In this document: one piece after another, positions 46,513 through 56,174 of the stretch
Layout: each line of letters opens with the position of its first letter
How positions within the stretch are numbered: the stretch's first letter is position 1
Assembly (NCBI RefSeq): GCF_025751535.1
Contig: NZ_JAOWLC010000001.1
Span: 310,001-374,000, forward strand
Length of the DNA: 64,000 nucleotides
From: Lentibacter sp. XHP0401
Lineage (GTDB): Bacteria > Pseudomonadota > Alphaproteobacteria > Rhodobacterales > Rhodobacteraceae
Reading direction: 5' to 3'
Notes under the pieces: model-generated
What the model was told of the DNA's origin: nothing
The model's input: only the letters and a program-made list of their open reading frames with translations
Database searches by the model: none
Position numbers and translations under genes: made by a program

Positions 46513-46956
46513 ATGAAAACTTATGGGGATTATGAGGCGCGGGTGCGCGAGAGCTTTGCGCGCCAGAAGATGATGGGGCAGCTGAAGGTTGTGCTTTTGG
46601 AGGTGCGCGCCGGCGAAGTTGTGTTCGAGATGCCGTTTCAGGATGCGTTCACCCAGCAGCACGGGTTTATGCACGCGGGCGCGATGACAACGGCGCTCGA
46701 TACGGCGGCGGGGTTTGCGGCCTATTCGGTGATGCCTGCAGATGCGGGGGTGTTGACGATCGAACTTAAAGTCTCGCTGATGCGCCCTGCACGAGCGCCG
46801 CGCTTTCGCATTGTCGGGCGGGTTTTGAAGCCCGGGCGGAGCGTGACGTTTACCGAGGCGGTGGCCTACGGGCTGGACAATGACGCGGAAGTTGAAGTGG
46901 CGCGGCTGACGGCGAGTATGATGGTTGTGAGCGGGCGTGACGAGGTGACGGGGTGA
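46513..46956 (+). CDS. PaaI-family hotdog thioesterase
   Basis: A 147-residue single hotdog-fold protein (QQHGFMHAGAMTTALDTAAGFAA in parts, LTIELKVSLMRPA). The HGGxxxxxxDxxxG-like core is present as HAGAMTTALDTAAG. It probably hydrolyses an acyl- or aryl-CoA; the substrate is not evident. Confidence 0.9.
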   Translation: MKTYGDYEARVRESFARQKMMGQLKVVLLEVRAGEVVFEMPFQDAFTQQHGFMHAGAMTTALDTAAGFAAYSVMPADAGVLTIELKVSLMRPARAPRFRIVGRVLKPGRSVTFTEAVAYGLDNDAEVEVARLTASMMVVSGRDEVTG

Positions 46957-46965
46957 GCTGATTTC

Positions 46966-47070
46966 GAATTTTCGCTGCGCGAAAATCCGACCGGCCGGGG
47001 GCTCTGCCCCCTAGATTCAAAAGCTGTAGGGCTTTTGAATCCTGCCCCCGAGGTATTTTTGAACAGAAGA
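46966..47070 (+). repeat. Hairpin-rich intergenic element, copy 1 (convergent gap)
   Basis: It begins CGAATTTTCGCTGCGCGAAAA, an inverted repeat, continues with TCCGACCGGC and the hairpin GGGGGCTCTGCCCCC, then a second hairpin TTCAAAAGC...GGGCTTTTGAA, and ends CCGAGGTATTTTTGAACAG. It lies between the convergent thioesterase and pgk. Same layout as the copies at 49625, 56951 and 61195. Confidence 0.75.
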
Positions 47071-47110
47071 AGATTAAGTGCGGTTCGGCGGGTTTGACGA
47101 GCCGCCCGGT

Positions 47111-48304
47111 TCAGCCGCCGAGGGCTGCCACGCCGGGGAGGGTTTTGCCTTCCATCCATTCAAGGAAGGCTCCGCCGGCTGTCGAGATATAGCTGAAATC
47201 ATCGGCGGCGTCTGCGGCGTTGAGCGCGGCCACGGTATCGCCTCCGCCTGCAACGGTGACGAGCGCGCCCTGTCGGGTGAGGGCTGCGGCTTTGCGGGCG
47301 GCGGCCATTGTGGCTCTGTCAAAAGGTTCGATTTCGAATGCGCCGAGCGGGCCGTTCCAGATCAGCGTTTTCAAACCTTCGAAAGCGGTGAGGATGGCTG
47401 CAGTGCTGGCTGTGCCTGCGTCGAGGACCATTTGATCACCCTCAAGCGCGGTGTCGGCGGCGAGGGGGAGGTTTTCGTAATCTGCGCCAGCCTTGAAGGC
47501 GCGGGCCACGGCACCGTCTGAGGGCAACAGAATTTGACAGCCTGTGGATTTGGCTTTTTCCATGATCTCGCGGGCGGTGGGCAGCATTTCATTCTCGACC
47601 AGCGATGCGCCGAGGTCGGCGCCTTCGGCCATGAGGAAGGTGTTGGCCATGCCGCCGCCGATGATGAGCACATCAAGTTTTTCAACGAGGTTTGAGAGCA
47701 GGTCGAGCTTGGTGCTGACTTTTGCGCCGCCCACAACCGCGCCGACGGGGCGCTTGGGCTTGGCGAGGGCGCTTTCGAGCGCTTCAAGCTCGGCTTGCAT
47801 GAGGCGGCCCGCGCAGGAGGGGAGGTGATGGGCCACACCTTCGGTGGAGGCATGGGCGCGATGCGCGGCTGAGAAAGCATCGTTGCAGTAGACATCGGCG
47901 AGGCCTGCGAGGCGCTTGGCGAATTCGGGGTCGTTGGCCTCTTCTCCGGGGTGAAAACGGATGTTCTCGATCAGGATCACCTCGGCGGCGCGGGCCTCTT
48001 CTGTGAGGTTTTCCGCGCCTTCGAGGGTTTCGATAAAGGAGACCGTGTGGCCCAGGGCTTTTTCGAGCGCGGGAAGCACGACACGCAGGCTCATATCCAG
48101 CACGACCTTGCCTTTCGGGCGGCCGAAATGGGCGATGAGCAGCGGTGTGCCACCTTTGGCGAGGATTGCTTCGACTGTGGGCACGATGCGCTCGATGCGG
48201 GTGGCATCGGAGACCACGCCGTTTTGCACAGGCACGTTGATATCGACGCGGGTGAGCACGCGCTTGCCCTTAAGGTCTAAGTCATCCAGCGTCTTCCAGC
48301 CCAT
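47111..48304 (-). CDS. pgk: Phosphoglycerate kinase
   Basis: A 397-residue glycolytic/gluconeogenic enzyme. Landmarks are [18 protein letters not shown], the [12 protein letters not shown] segment and the nucleotide loop [12 protein letters not shown]. The ATG at 48304 ([18 protein letters not shown]) has AGGAG upstream; the ATG at 48358 adds 18 residues outside the family. It is transcribed singly leftward. Confidence 0.97.
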   Translation of the reverse strand: MGWKTLDDLDLKGKRVLTRVDINVPVQNGVVSDATRIERIVPTVEAILAKGGTPLLIAHFGRPKGKVVLDMSLRVVLPALEKALGHTVSFIETLEGAENLTEEARAAEVILIENIRFHPGEEANDPEFAKRLAGLADVYCNDAFSAAHRAHASTEGVAHHLPSCAGRLMQAELEALESALAKPKRPVGAVVGGAKVSTKLDLLSNLVEKLDVLIIGGGMANTFLMAEGADLGASLVENEMLPTAREIMEKAKSTGCQILLPSDGAVARAFKAGADYENLPLAADTALEGDQMVLDAGTASTAAILTAFEGLKTLIWNGPLGAFEIEPFDRATMAAARKAAALTRQGALVTVAGGGDTVAALNAADAADDFSYISTAGGAFLEWMEGKTLPGVAALGG

Positions 48305-48463
48305 CGGGGTGCTCCTCTTGATCTCGTTTGCGGTGGGGTTTGGCGGGATTGTGCGCAATCGTCAAGCACTGGAAGCACCGAGGTTGGCACTCGGGCTTGC
48401 CGAGCGGGGCTTTGGCGCTTAGGTAATCACAATCAATTTGACCAGAGCACCGAGGAGCGCCCG

Positions 48464-48970
48464 ATGGCCGACTATAAAGACCCCGAAAACACGATCCTGA
48501 TTGAACTCAAGGACGGCACAGTTGTTGTTGAACTGATGCCCGATATCGCGCCCGGGCATTGCGAGCGGATGAAAGAGCTCGCGCGTGCCGGAAAATACGA
48601 CAACGTGGCCTTTCACCGTGTGATTGACGGCTTTATGGCCCAGACAGGCGATGTGCAACATGCCAACATGGAAGTGGATTATAACCCGAGCCGCGCCGGC
48701 ACGGGGGGCTCTGATTTGCCCGACCTGAAAGCCGAGTTTGGCCGTATTCCACATGCGCGCGGCAGCATTGGTGCGGCGCGTTCGGCCAACCCGAACTCGG
48801 CAAACAGCCAGTTTTTCATCAATTTCAAGGACAATGATTTCCTTAACGGGCAATACACCGTTTACGGGCAGGTCACCTCCGGTATGGAGCATGTGGACAA
48901 GATCGCCAGAGGCGAGCCACCTGTGAATCCTGACCGTATGATCAGCGTGAAGGTGGCCGCCGATGCGTAA
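48464..48970 (+). CDS. Cytoplasmic cyclophilin-type peptidyl-prolyl isomerase
   Basis: A 168-residue cyclophilin with FHRVIDGFMAQTGD (catalytic Arg) and NSANSQFFINFKDNDFLNG. No signal peptide, so it acts in the cytoplasm (PpiB-like). It overlaps the next cyclophilin gene by 8 bp. Confidence 0.95.
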   Translation: MADYKDPENTILIELKDGTVVVELMPDIAPGHCERMKELARAGKYDNVAFHRVIDGFMAQTGDVQHANMEVDYNPSRAGTGGSDLPDLKAEFGRIPHARGSIGAARSANPNSANSQFFINFKDNDFLNGQYTVYGQVTSGMEHVDKIARGEPPVNPDRMISVKVAADA

Positions 48971-49517
48971 GCTTGCATATGTCGCCGCCTTGCTTGCGGC
49001 CAGTCCGGCGCTTGCCACGGGCCTCAAGATCGAGGTTGCGGGCGAAGGTGCGAACGGTGTGATCATGATTGATCTGCTGGAAGAGGTTGCGCCCAAACAT
49101 GTCGAGCAGATTGCATCGCTTGCGGCAGAGGGCCAGTATGACGGCGTGGCTTTTCACCGCGTGATTGAAGGCTTTATGGCACAGACCGGTGATGTTGTGA
49201 ACGGCAAGGTCGAAGGCGGCAATATGGCGATGGCCGGCACGGGCGGCTCCGACCGCGGTGATCTTGTGGCGGAGTTTTCCGAAATTCCTTACGAGCGCGG
49301 AATTGTCGGTATGGCGCGCAGTGCTGACCCGAACAGCGCCAACAGCCAGTTTTTCATCATGTTCACCGAGTATCCTTCGCTGAACGGGCAATACACTGTT
49401 GTGGGCCGCGTGACCGAGGGGCTTGATGTGCTCGATAAGATCAAGCTGGGCAAGGGGCGCAACGGCGCTGTGATTGGCGCGCCTGATTATATGAAGAGCG
49501 TGACAGTCACCGAGTGA
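48963..49517 (+). CDS. Exported cyclophilin-type peptidyl-prolyl isomerase
   Basis: A 184-residue cyclophilin with signal peptide (KLAYVAALLAASPALA), FHRVIEGFMAQTGDVV and NSANSQFFIMFTEYPSLNG. It is the periplasmic partner (PpiA-like) of the gene upstream, and the pair probably arose by duplication. A terminator follows. Confidence 0.94.
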   Translation: MRKLAYVAALLAASPALATGLKIEVAGEGANGVIMIDLLEEVAPKHVEQIASLAAEGQYDGVAFHRVIEGFMAQTGDVVNGKVEGGNMAMAGTGGSDRGDLVAEFSEIPYERGIVGMARSADPNSANSQFFIMFTEYPSLNGQYTVVGRVTEGLDVLDKIKLGKGRNGAVIGAPDYMKSVTVTE

Positions 49518-49540
49518 CGCGGTTTTAACCGGAATTTAAG

Positions 49541-49568
49541 GGGCGGTTCCGGTGGAGCCGCCCTTTTT
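49541..49568 (+). terminator. Terminator of the cyclophilin pair
   Basis: GGGCGG at 49541-49546 pairs with CCGCCC at 49558-49563, followed by TTTTTG. It lies 23 bp after the stop. Confidence 0.85.
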
Positions 49569-49624
49569 GTTTGTGTGCGGAACGGGGCGAATAGGCAAAA
49601 GGCGCGCCTTGCGGCGCACAGGTT

Positions 49625-49728
49625 TTGCGGTGCGCTCCGCGAACTTCGTTCTGCGGAACGCGCCGCTTTGAGCGAGGGGGTTTCACCCCCTCGCGCTCCC
49701 CCAGGATATTTTTGCAATAAGAAAGGTT
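49625..49728 (+). repeat. Hairpin-rich intergenic element, copy 2 (convergent gap)
   Basis: It contains paired GC-rich stems (GCGGAACGCGCCGC region and CGAGGGGGTTTCACCCCCTCG) and ends CCCCCAGGATATTTTTGCAATAAGAAAG. That tail is shared with the other copies. It separates the convergent cyclophilin and MttB-like genes. Confidence 0.7.
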
Positions 49729-51278
49729 TATGTGTTGAGGTGGATGGCGAAACGCGCGCGGATGGCGGCATCGGTGGCGGGATCGAAAGCCGAGGGCGCA
49801 CGGCGCGAGAGGATATCGAGTTTGCGTGCGGTGGCTTTCTCGACGAGGTCGGGTTTGTCTTTCTCGACCCATTCCTTTGGAGAGGTCCTGTCGCCCAGTG
49901 TCGGGTAGACATGATCGGTTTGCATGCGGCTCAGGGTGCACTCTGTGCCGAGGTAGTGGCCCGGGCCGCCGAGGCAGACTTCGCGCATCTGGTCGAGGGC
50001 CAATGTGGTATCATCAACCTCGATGCCGCGCACACAGCGTTGGGCCTGACCGATGATATCATCCGCAAGAATGAGGCTTTCGTGGCAGAAGCCGAGCAGG
50101 GAAGCGTGCATACCTGCGGCCTCATAGACCATGTTGCAGCCTGCGAGACCTGCCATGACATTGGAGCACATTTGCTCCCAACCTGCTTGCATATCAGGGA
50201 GTTTACTATCGCTTGCGCCACCAGCAGCTCCGCCGGGGAGGCCGTAGAACTTGTGCATTTGCGCGCAGCCTGCGGAGAGCAGAGCCTGCTCGCCCGAGCC
50301 GACTGTCATCGCGCCTGTGCGCAGATCGAGGCCGAAGGGCCATGTGCCGAAGATGGCGGGGTGGCCGGGTGCGATGGCGTTGACATAGACAATGCCTGCG
50401 AGGCACTCGGCTGTGGCTTGAACGATGGCGCCTGCGATGGTGCTGGGGGCGGTGGCACCGGCCATGCCGGCGGACAGCAGGAGCACGGGCATGCCGCCCT
50501 TGATGCAGGCTTCCATGACTTCGCAGGCTTCTGTCGCGAATTTCATAGGCGGGACGACGAAGCAGTTTGAATTGCTCACGAAGGGTCGCGCGCGCCAGTT
50601 GCTTTCACCGCCTGCGATAAGGTGAAGCATCTCGAAAGCATCAGGCACAAAGGCGGGCTCGGTGAACGAGGTTCCGACGTGTTTGCTTGTGCCCGAGCAG
50701 CAGGCGTAGATTGTGTTGAGGTCCATCTCGCGGTTGTCTGTTATATCGCGGCAGACCATGGGGCGCTGCACGAAATGCACGTTATCAAGTGCGTGCGCGA
50801 TGCGGGCGGCATCGTGCAGGTCTTGCACGGTGCTGTGACGGTAACTGCGCCCGTCGGGCTCGACCATGTTGACGGCCGCGCCTGCTGTGCCGTAGTGCAC
50901 GCGCGCGCCCTCAAGCTGCATGTCATATTGCGGCTCGCGGCCAAAGAGGGTGATGGTTTTCGCGGCTTTGGCGAGCATATCCTCCACCAGCGGGCGAGGG
51001 AAGCGGATGCGGCCGTCATCGCCCAGAATGGCCCCTGCGCCTGTGAGGATTTCGACGCCTGAGGCGGGCGCATCGGCGAGGCCGATGGTTTCGAGCGCTT
51101 CGAGGGCGGCCTCGTGGATTTTGAGCACATCGGCCCCGGTGAGCGGCTTGTAGCGGCCGCCTTCCATCCCGGCGCGGATCGGGCGGGTGGCGGCATCAAG
51201 CGGCGCGGCGCGGGCGGCACGGCGGGCATTGCGGCCACCTGAGCGGGCGGAGGTCTTCATTGGGGTTTGGTCGGTCAT
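49728..51278 (-). CDS. MttB-like (trimethylamine methyltransferase family) protein, non-pyrrolysine
   Basis: A 516-residue member of the MttB superfamily (HYGTAGAAVNMVEPDG, LLSAGMAGATAPSTIAGAIV, AIFGTWPFGLDLRTGAM). The methanogen enzyme uses pyrrolysine from an in-frame TAG; here the frame is uninterrupted, so it belongs to the non-Pyl subgroup, whose known members demethylate glycine betaine or related quaternary amines with a corrinoid protein. No corrinoid protein gene is within the window. The N-terminus is Ala/Arg rich. The substrate is unknown. Confidence 0.87.
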   Translation of the reverse strand: MTDQTPMKTSARSGGRNARRAARAAPLDAATRPIRAGMEGGRYKPLTGADVLKIHEAALEALETIGLADAPASGVEILTGAGAILGDDGRIRFPRPLVEDMLAKAAKTITLFGREPQYDMQLEGARVHYGTAGAAVNMVEPDGRSYRHSTVQDLHDAARIAHALDNVHFVQRPMVCRDITDNREMDLNTIYACCSGTSKHVGTSFTEPAFVPDAFEMLHLIAGGESNWRARPFVSNSNCFVVPPMKFATEACEVMEACIKGGMPVLLLSAGMAGATAPSTIAGAIVQATAECLAGIVYVNAIAPGHPAIFGTWPFGLDLRTGAMTVGSGEQALLSAGCAQMHKFYGLPGGAAGGASDSKLPDMQAGWEQMCSNVMAGLAGCNMVYEAAGMHASLLGFCHESLILADDIIGQAQRCVRGIEVDDTTLALDQMREVCLGGPGHYLGTECTLSRMQTDHVYPTLGDRTSPKEWVEKDKPDLVEKATARKLDILSRRAPSAFDPATDAAIRARFAIHLNT

Positions 51279-51504
51279 GGCGGGCGTCCTTGTGGGGGTG
51301 TTACGGGTTTGACTTTGAGTTCAAACGCGCAACGGGCCACCACGGGCCGCGCGGCCACGCTCTGCACCGATGGTGCGGATCACCAGAGTAATAGTGCAAA
51401 ACGGAGCCTGCATGGCGCGCCTTTCAAGGACTGTGCCTTGATTAGGGCGCGTTAAGAGGGCCGATTCTGTCTTAAGTGCGACATTCTGTCGTTTTTGGGA
51501 GGGG

Positions 51505-52680
51505 TTAAGTGAGGCTTGCTGTGAAGGCGGCGATCTCTTTGATGGCGGCTTCAAAGGGCGCATCGGGGATTGTCATAGCGATACGGACATGGCCGGCGGC
51601 GGCAGGGCCGAAACTTTCACCCGGCATGACGGCGATGCCGCGCGCCATAAGGAGCTTGTCTGCAAAGTCATCGCCCGAGAGGCCTGTCGCGCGGATATCG
51701 AGCATGAGATACATGGCGCCCGAGGGGGGCGAGAGGCGGATTGCGTTCTGACCTGCGAGGGCTTTTTGGGCGAGAAGGCGGCGGCGCTGGAAGGGCGCGG
51801 CGATCTCTTCTTCAAAAGATTCGCCAAGGCCGAGCGCGAAGAGGGCGGCTTGTTGTGTGAAACCTGCGACGCCGTAGTTTGTATTGGTCAGCAAGTTCAG
51901 CACATGGGGCATGGCACTGTCTGGCCCGACGAGCCATCCGACGCGGCTGCCTGTCATTGCGTGACTTTTGGACATGGAGCCGACGACAAATGTGCGTTCT
52001 TCCATGCCTTCAAGAGAGCGGATGCTGATATGCTCGCCCTCCCAGACCTGGGTGTCGTAGACTTCATCGGAAATCACGATGAGGTCGTGCTTTTTGGCGA
52101 CAGCGGCGATGGCTTCCAGCGTGTCGCGGCCATAGACCGCGCCTGTGGGGTTGTTGGGGGAGTTGATGAGCAGGGCTTTGGCGCCTGACTCTGCGGCGGC
52201 GGCATCGAGCGCTTCGAATGTGGGCAGAAAGCCGTTGTCGGCCTCGGCTGTCACGCTTTTTGGGATACCGCCGACCGAGCGGATGGTGCCGGGGTAGGTG
52301 GCATAGTAGGGGGTGATATAGAGCGCGATATCGCCCGCATCGAGGCAGGCACGGAAGGCGGCGAAGAGCGCGGCCTGGCCGCCTGCGGTGATCAGCACAT
52401 TGTCTGTTGTGGTTGGCACGCCTGTGCGGGTGGCAAGGCGTTTGGCCACGGTTTCGCGCAACGTGTCGATCCCCGGGACCATGGCGTAGCCTGTGGCCCC
52501 GCCGAGCGCGGCGGCGTGCATTGCCTCGATGATGCGGGTGTCTGTCTTGATGTCATGCTCGCCGATGGTGAGCTCGGTTATATCATGGCCCTGTGCAATC
52601 ATCTTGCGGGCCTTGATGAAGAGATCCCAGCCGTCGGAGCCGCCGCCTGTTATTGTGGTGATTGTTTTTGACAAGCGCAT
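51505..52680 (-). CDS. PLP-dependent aminotransferase, class I/II
   Basis: A 391-residue fold-type I aminotransferase. PLP-binding features are NSPNNPTGAVY, ISDEVYD and the Lys-bearing SMSKSHAMTGSRVGW, and the substrate Arg is in HVRIAMT. It resembles aspartate/aromatic aminotransferases; the substrate cannot be set. It is divergent from cysS and lies 226 bp downstream-to-upstream from the MttB-like gene on the same strand. Confidence 0.9.
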   Translation of the reverse strand: MRLSKTITTITGGGSDGWDLFIKARKMIAQGHDITELTIGEHDIKTDTRIIEAMHAAALGGATGYAMVPGIDTLRETVAKRLATRTGVPTTTDNVLITAGGQAALFAAFRACLDAGDIALYITPYYATYPGTIRSVGGIPKSVTAEADNGFLPTFEALDAAAAESGAKALLINSPNNPTGAVYGRDTLEAIAAVAKKHDLIVISDEVYDTQVWEGEHISIRSLEGMEERTFVVGSMSKSHAMTGSRVGWLVGPDSAMPHVLNLLTNTNYGVAGFTQQAALFALGLGESFEEEIAAPFQRRRLLAQKALAGQNAIRLSPPSGAMYLMLDIRATGLSGDDFADKLLMARGIAVMPGESFGPAAAGHVRIAMTIPDAPFEAAIKEIAAFTASLT

Positions 52681-52939
52681 GGGGGCCTCGCGGGATTAGG
52701 TGAGTCTCAAGTTGGCCCATGGGCCTGAATTAGGCGGGCAATGTCAACTCAAGCCGCGCGGTTTTTCTTGGCAGGGGCGTATGGATGGGGTATCGCTTTG
52801 TGCATGAGAACGATGATTTGCATTATTTGCTGCATTATTACCTGCTGAGACATCAGGCGGGCCGTTCTTCTTATTCCATCTCAATGTGTAAGTTGTTAAG
52901 TCCGCCGCGAAGGCGCTTTGGCGCGCATGAGGGCCGACC

Positions 52940-54385
52940 ATGACCGAGACAAACAAGACTGCGATCAAGCTATACAACACCAAGACCCGCAAGAAAGAGG
53001 CCTTCGAGCCGATTGATGCGGAGAATGTGCGAATGTATGTCTGCGGGCCGACGGTGTATGACCGTGCGCATATCGGTAATGCGCGGCCTGTGATTGTGTT
53101 TGATACGCTCTACCGGCTGCTGCGCCATGTGTATGGCGAAGAGCATGTAACCTATGTGCGCAATTTCACAGATGTCGATGACAAGATCAACGCCAAGGCG
53201 GCAGAGAGCGGGCGCACGATTGGAGAGATCACGGAAGAGACGATTGCGTGGTATCTGGAAGACATGGCGGCTGTGGGCGCATTGGAGCCGACAAAGATGC
53301 CGCGGGCGACGAACTACATCGCGCAGATGATCGAGATGATCGAGGCGCTGATTGCCAAGGGGCATGCCTATGCCGCCGAGGGCCACGCGCTGTTTCGGGT
53401 GCGCTCTTATGAGAAGTATGGTGTGCTCTCGGGGAGAGACGTGGACGATATGATCGCGGGGGCGCGTGTTGAGGTTGCGCCCTATAAGGAAGACCCGATG
53501 GATTTCGTTTTGTGGAAGCCATCGAGCGACGACCAGCCCGGATGGGAAAGCCCGTGGGGCCGTGGCCGCCCCGGCTGGCACATAGAATGCTCGGCCATGG
53601 CCAAGGCGCTGCTTGGCGATGTCTTTGATATTCATGGCGGCGGGCTAGACCTACAGTTCCCCCACCACGAAGACGAGATCGCCCAGAGCTGCTGTGCCAA
53701 CGGGACAGACGAGATGGCGAAAGTCTGGATGCACAACGAGATGCTGCAGGTCGAGGGCAAGAAGATGTCCAAGTCTTTGGGCAACTTCTTCACTGTGCGC
53801 GATTTGCTGGAGCAGGGCGTGCCGGGGGAGGTGATCAGGTTTGTGTTTTTGAGCACGCATTATCGGAAGCCGATGGACTGGACGGAGAAGAAGCGGGAAG
53901 AGGCGGAGAAGACTCTAACGAAATGGAAGGCGTTAACAAGCGCCTTGTATGATGGAGCAGCAAGATCAGTTGCCAAGACGCCTGTTCCCACCGTAATCAT
54001 CGAGGCATTGGCTGATGATTTGAATACTGCGCTTGCGCTTGCCGAGATGCACAAACTGGCCAAGGACGCTAAACATAGTGAAGAAGCATGTATTCAACTC
54101 GCTGTTTCCATGGCATTTCTCGAAATAGAATGGAGCAGTCCGTGGCAATCCAATTTTGGTTCTTCTTTGGAGAAAATACTCGGTGATCCTGCTCAGCTTG
54201 AACCCTATGAACGGCTCCTTTCAGATGAACGTGAGAAAGCTATGACTACAAAAGACTTTTCAAAGGTGGATCAAATTAAGTCCGCTTTGTTGAGTTCTGG
54301 TCTGGAAGTAAGAATGTCTAAGGCAGGGGTGGAGCTTGATGTTACGCCTGATTTCGACCCATCTAAACTGGAGGGCCTGCTATGA
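52940..54385 (+). CDS. cysS: Cysteinyl-tRNA synthetase
   Basis: A 481-residue class I enzyme with [12 protein letters not shown] (HIGH), a zinc-site region ([24 protein letters not shown]) and KMSKS at about residue 273. The final 160 codons, from about 53920, are clearly lower in GC (about 45% against about 60% before) and differ in codon choice, while the sequence stays open and of normal length. The gene appears functional but mosaic. Confidence 0.96.
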   Translation: MTETNKTAIKLYNTKTRKKEAFEPIDAENVRMYVCGPTVYDRAHIGNARPVIVFDTLYRLLRHVYGEEHVTYVRNFTDVDDKINAKAAESGRTIGEITEETIAWYLEDMAAVGALEPTKMPRATNYIAQMIEMIEALIAKGHAYAAEGHALFRVRSYEKYGVLSGRDVDDMIAGARVEVAPYKEDPMDFVLWKPSSDDQPGWESPWGRGRPGWHIECSAMAKALLGDVFDIHGGGLDLQFPHHEDEIAQSCCANGTDEMAKVWMHNEMLQVEGKKMSKSLGNFFTVRDLLEQGVPGEVIRFVFLSTHYRKPMDWTEKKREEAEKTLTKWKALTSALYDGAARSVAKTPVPTVIIEALADDLNTALALAEMHKLAKDAKHSEEACIQLAVSMAFLEIEWSSPWQSNFGSSLEKILGDPAQLEPYERLLSDEREKAMTTKDFSKVDQIKSALLSSGLEVRMSKAGVELDVTPDFDPSKLEGLL

Positions 54386-54567
54386 CCTCCCCAACCACCC
54401 CAAACCACCCAGCTTGTCTGGGCAGCGCCCGAACCGCCCCCCACGGGGCGGGTGCTTTTTGCGAGCGGCCTGCCGAGCTTGAAACGCATGTGGCTTGGCG
54501 ATGTAGGCATCAGACTGAAAATCGCCCCCTGCGGTTCGGGTGCTGCCCGGACGGGAGCGTATCATGA
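54382..54567 (+). CDS. Possible 61-residue reading frame coupled to cysS and cimA
   Basis: ATG at 54382 overlaps the cysS stop (ATGA), with GGAGGG 7 bp upstream, and the frame's own stop at 54565-54567 overlaps the cimA ATG. The predicted peptide is Pro/Arg/Cys rich ([24 protein letters not shown]) and resembles nothing I know. The double 4-bp overlap may be chance or coupling. Confidence 0.35.
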   Translation: MTSPTTPNHPACLGSARTAPHGAGAFCERPAELETHVAWRCRHQTENRPLRFGCCPDGSVS

Positions 54568-56174
54568 GCCGCGAACGCCTCTATCTCTACGACACTACCC
54601 TGCGGGACGGGCAGCAAACGCAAGGTGTGCAATTCTCTACGCCTGAAAAGCACAAGATCGCGGCGATGCTTGATGCGCTGGGGGTGGACTATATCGAAGG
54701 TGGCTGGCCCGGGGCGAACCCGACGGACAGCGAGTTCTTCGAGACGGCCCCCAAGACGCGCGCCAGGTTCACCGCCTTTGGCATGACCAAACGCGCGGGG
54801 CGCTCGGCTGAAAATGATGATGTGCTCGCCGAGGTGATGAACGCGGGTACAGCGCATGTGTGCCTTGTCGGTAAGACCCATGACTTTCACGTGAAAACGG
54901 CGCTGGGCATAAGCCTTGAAGAGAATGTCGAGAACATCCGTGCAAGCATGGCCTATATCGTCAGCCAAGGGCGCGAGGCGCTGTTTGATGCGGAGCATTT
55001 CTTTGACGGCTACAAGGCCAACGCAGATTATGCTCTGGAGTGCCTCAAGGCGGCCGAGCAAGCCGGTGCGCGCTGGATTGTGCTCTGCGATACCAACGGC
55101 GGGACGCTGCCGCATGAGGTCTACGCGATCACCAAGGCGGTGACACAAGCGGGCATTGCGGGCGACAAGCTTGGTATCCACACGCACAATGATACGGAAA
55201 ACGCCGTGGCTTGCAGCCTTGCGGCGGTTGATGCCGGGGCAAGGCAGGTGCAAGGCACGCTGAACGGACTTGGCGAGCGCTGCGGCAACGCCAACCTCAC
55301 CGCGCTCATTCCGACGCTGCTGTTGAAAGAGCCTTATGCCGGCCAGTTCGAGACAGGCGTGAGCCGTGAGGCGCTGGAAGGCCTCACGCAGGTGAGCCGC
55401 AAGCTGGACGAGATACTCAACCGCGTGCCCATGCGGCAATCGGCCTATGTGGGCGCGAGTGCCTTTGCCCATAAGGCAGGGCTTCATGCCAGCGCGATTT
55501 TGAAAGACCCGAGCACCTATGAGCATATAGCGCCTGAAATGGTGGGCAACGCGCGGATCATCCCGATGTCCAATCAGGCGGGGCAGAGCAACTTGAGGAG
55601 GCGCTTGGAAGAGGCGGGAATCACTGTGAAAAAGGATGATCCCGCGCTGGGGCTGATCCTTGACCAGATCAAGCTGCGCGAGGCCGAGGGCTATACCTAT
55701 GACAGCGCGCAGGCAAGTTTCGAACTTCTGGCGCGACGGGCTTTGGGGCAGATGCCGGAGTTTTTCGAGGTGAAGCGTTACCGCGTGAGCATCGAGCGGC
55801 GCAAGAACAAGTATAACAAATCGGTTTCGCTGTCCGAGGCGGTTGTGGTTGTGAAGGTTGATGGTGAAAAGCGCTTGTCTGTCAGCGAAAGCATGGATGA
55901 GACAGGCTCTGACCGCGGGCCGGTCAATGCACTTTCCAAAGCGCTGGCCAAGGATCTGGGGCGTTATGGCGAGGCCATTGCCGATATGCGGCTTGTCGAT
56001 TTCAAGGTGCGTATCACCCAAGGCGGCACAGAAGCTGTGACACGGGTGATCATCGACAGCGAAGATGATGCGGGCCGGCGCTGGAGCACTGTGGGAGTGT
56101 CTGCCAACATCGTTGATGCGAGCTTTGATGCGCTCTTGGATGCGATCAACTGGAAGCTTTTGCATACCTCATGA
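54564..56174 (+). CDS. cimA: (R)-citramalate synthase
   Basis: A 536-residue enzyme of the HMGL-like/LeuA family that condenses pyruvate with acetyl-CoA on the threonine-independent isoleucine route. Landmarks: YDTTLRDGQQTQGVQFS, GGWPGANPTD, HTHNDTENAVACS, GLGERCGNANL and a C-terminal regulatory domain (RVSIERRKNKYN). I start at the ATG at 54564 with GGGAG upstream. It overlaps the next gene by 4 bp. Confidence 0.95.
   Translation: MSRERLYLYDTTLRDGQQTQGVQFSTPEKHKIAAMLDALGVDYIEGGWPGANPTDSEFFETAPKTRARFTAFGMTKRAGRSAENDDVLAEVMNAGTAHVCLVGKTHDFHVKTALGISLEENVENIRASMAYIVSQGREALFDAEHFFDGYKANADYALECLKAAEQAGARWIVLCDTNGGTLPHEVYAITKAVTQAGIAGDKLGIHTHNDTENAVACSLAAVDAGARQVQGTLNGLGERCGNANLTALIPTLLLKEPYAGQFETGVSREALEGLTQVSRKLDEILNRVPMRQSAYVGASAFAHKAGLHASAILKDPSTYEHIAPEMVGNARIIPMSNQAGQSNLRRRLEEAGITVKKDDPALGLILDQIKLREAEGYTYDSAQASFELLARRALGQMPEFFEVKRYRVSIERRKNKYNKSVSLSEAVVVVKVDGEKRLSVSESMDETGSDRGPVNALSKALAKDLGRYGEAIADMRLVDFKVRITQGGTEAVTRVIIDSEDDAGRRWSTVGVSANIVDASFDALLDAINWKLLHTS

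Noticed and set aside
52744-52992. Minus-strand frame with a signal-peptide-like start next to cysS
   Set aside because: It begins inside cysS and has no ribosome site or recognisable mature part; I take the hydrophobic start as chance.
54510-56165. 551-codon open frame on the minus strand opposite cimA
   Set aside because: It is an antisense shadow in high-GC DNA; the plus strand encodes a complete citramalate synthase with clear motifs.
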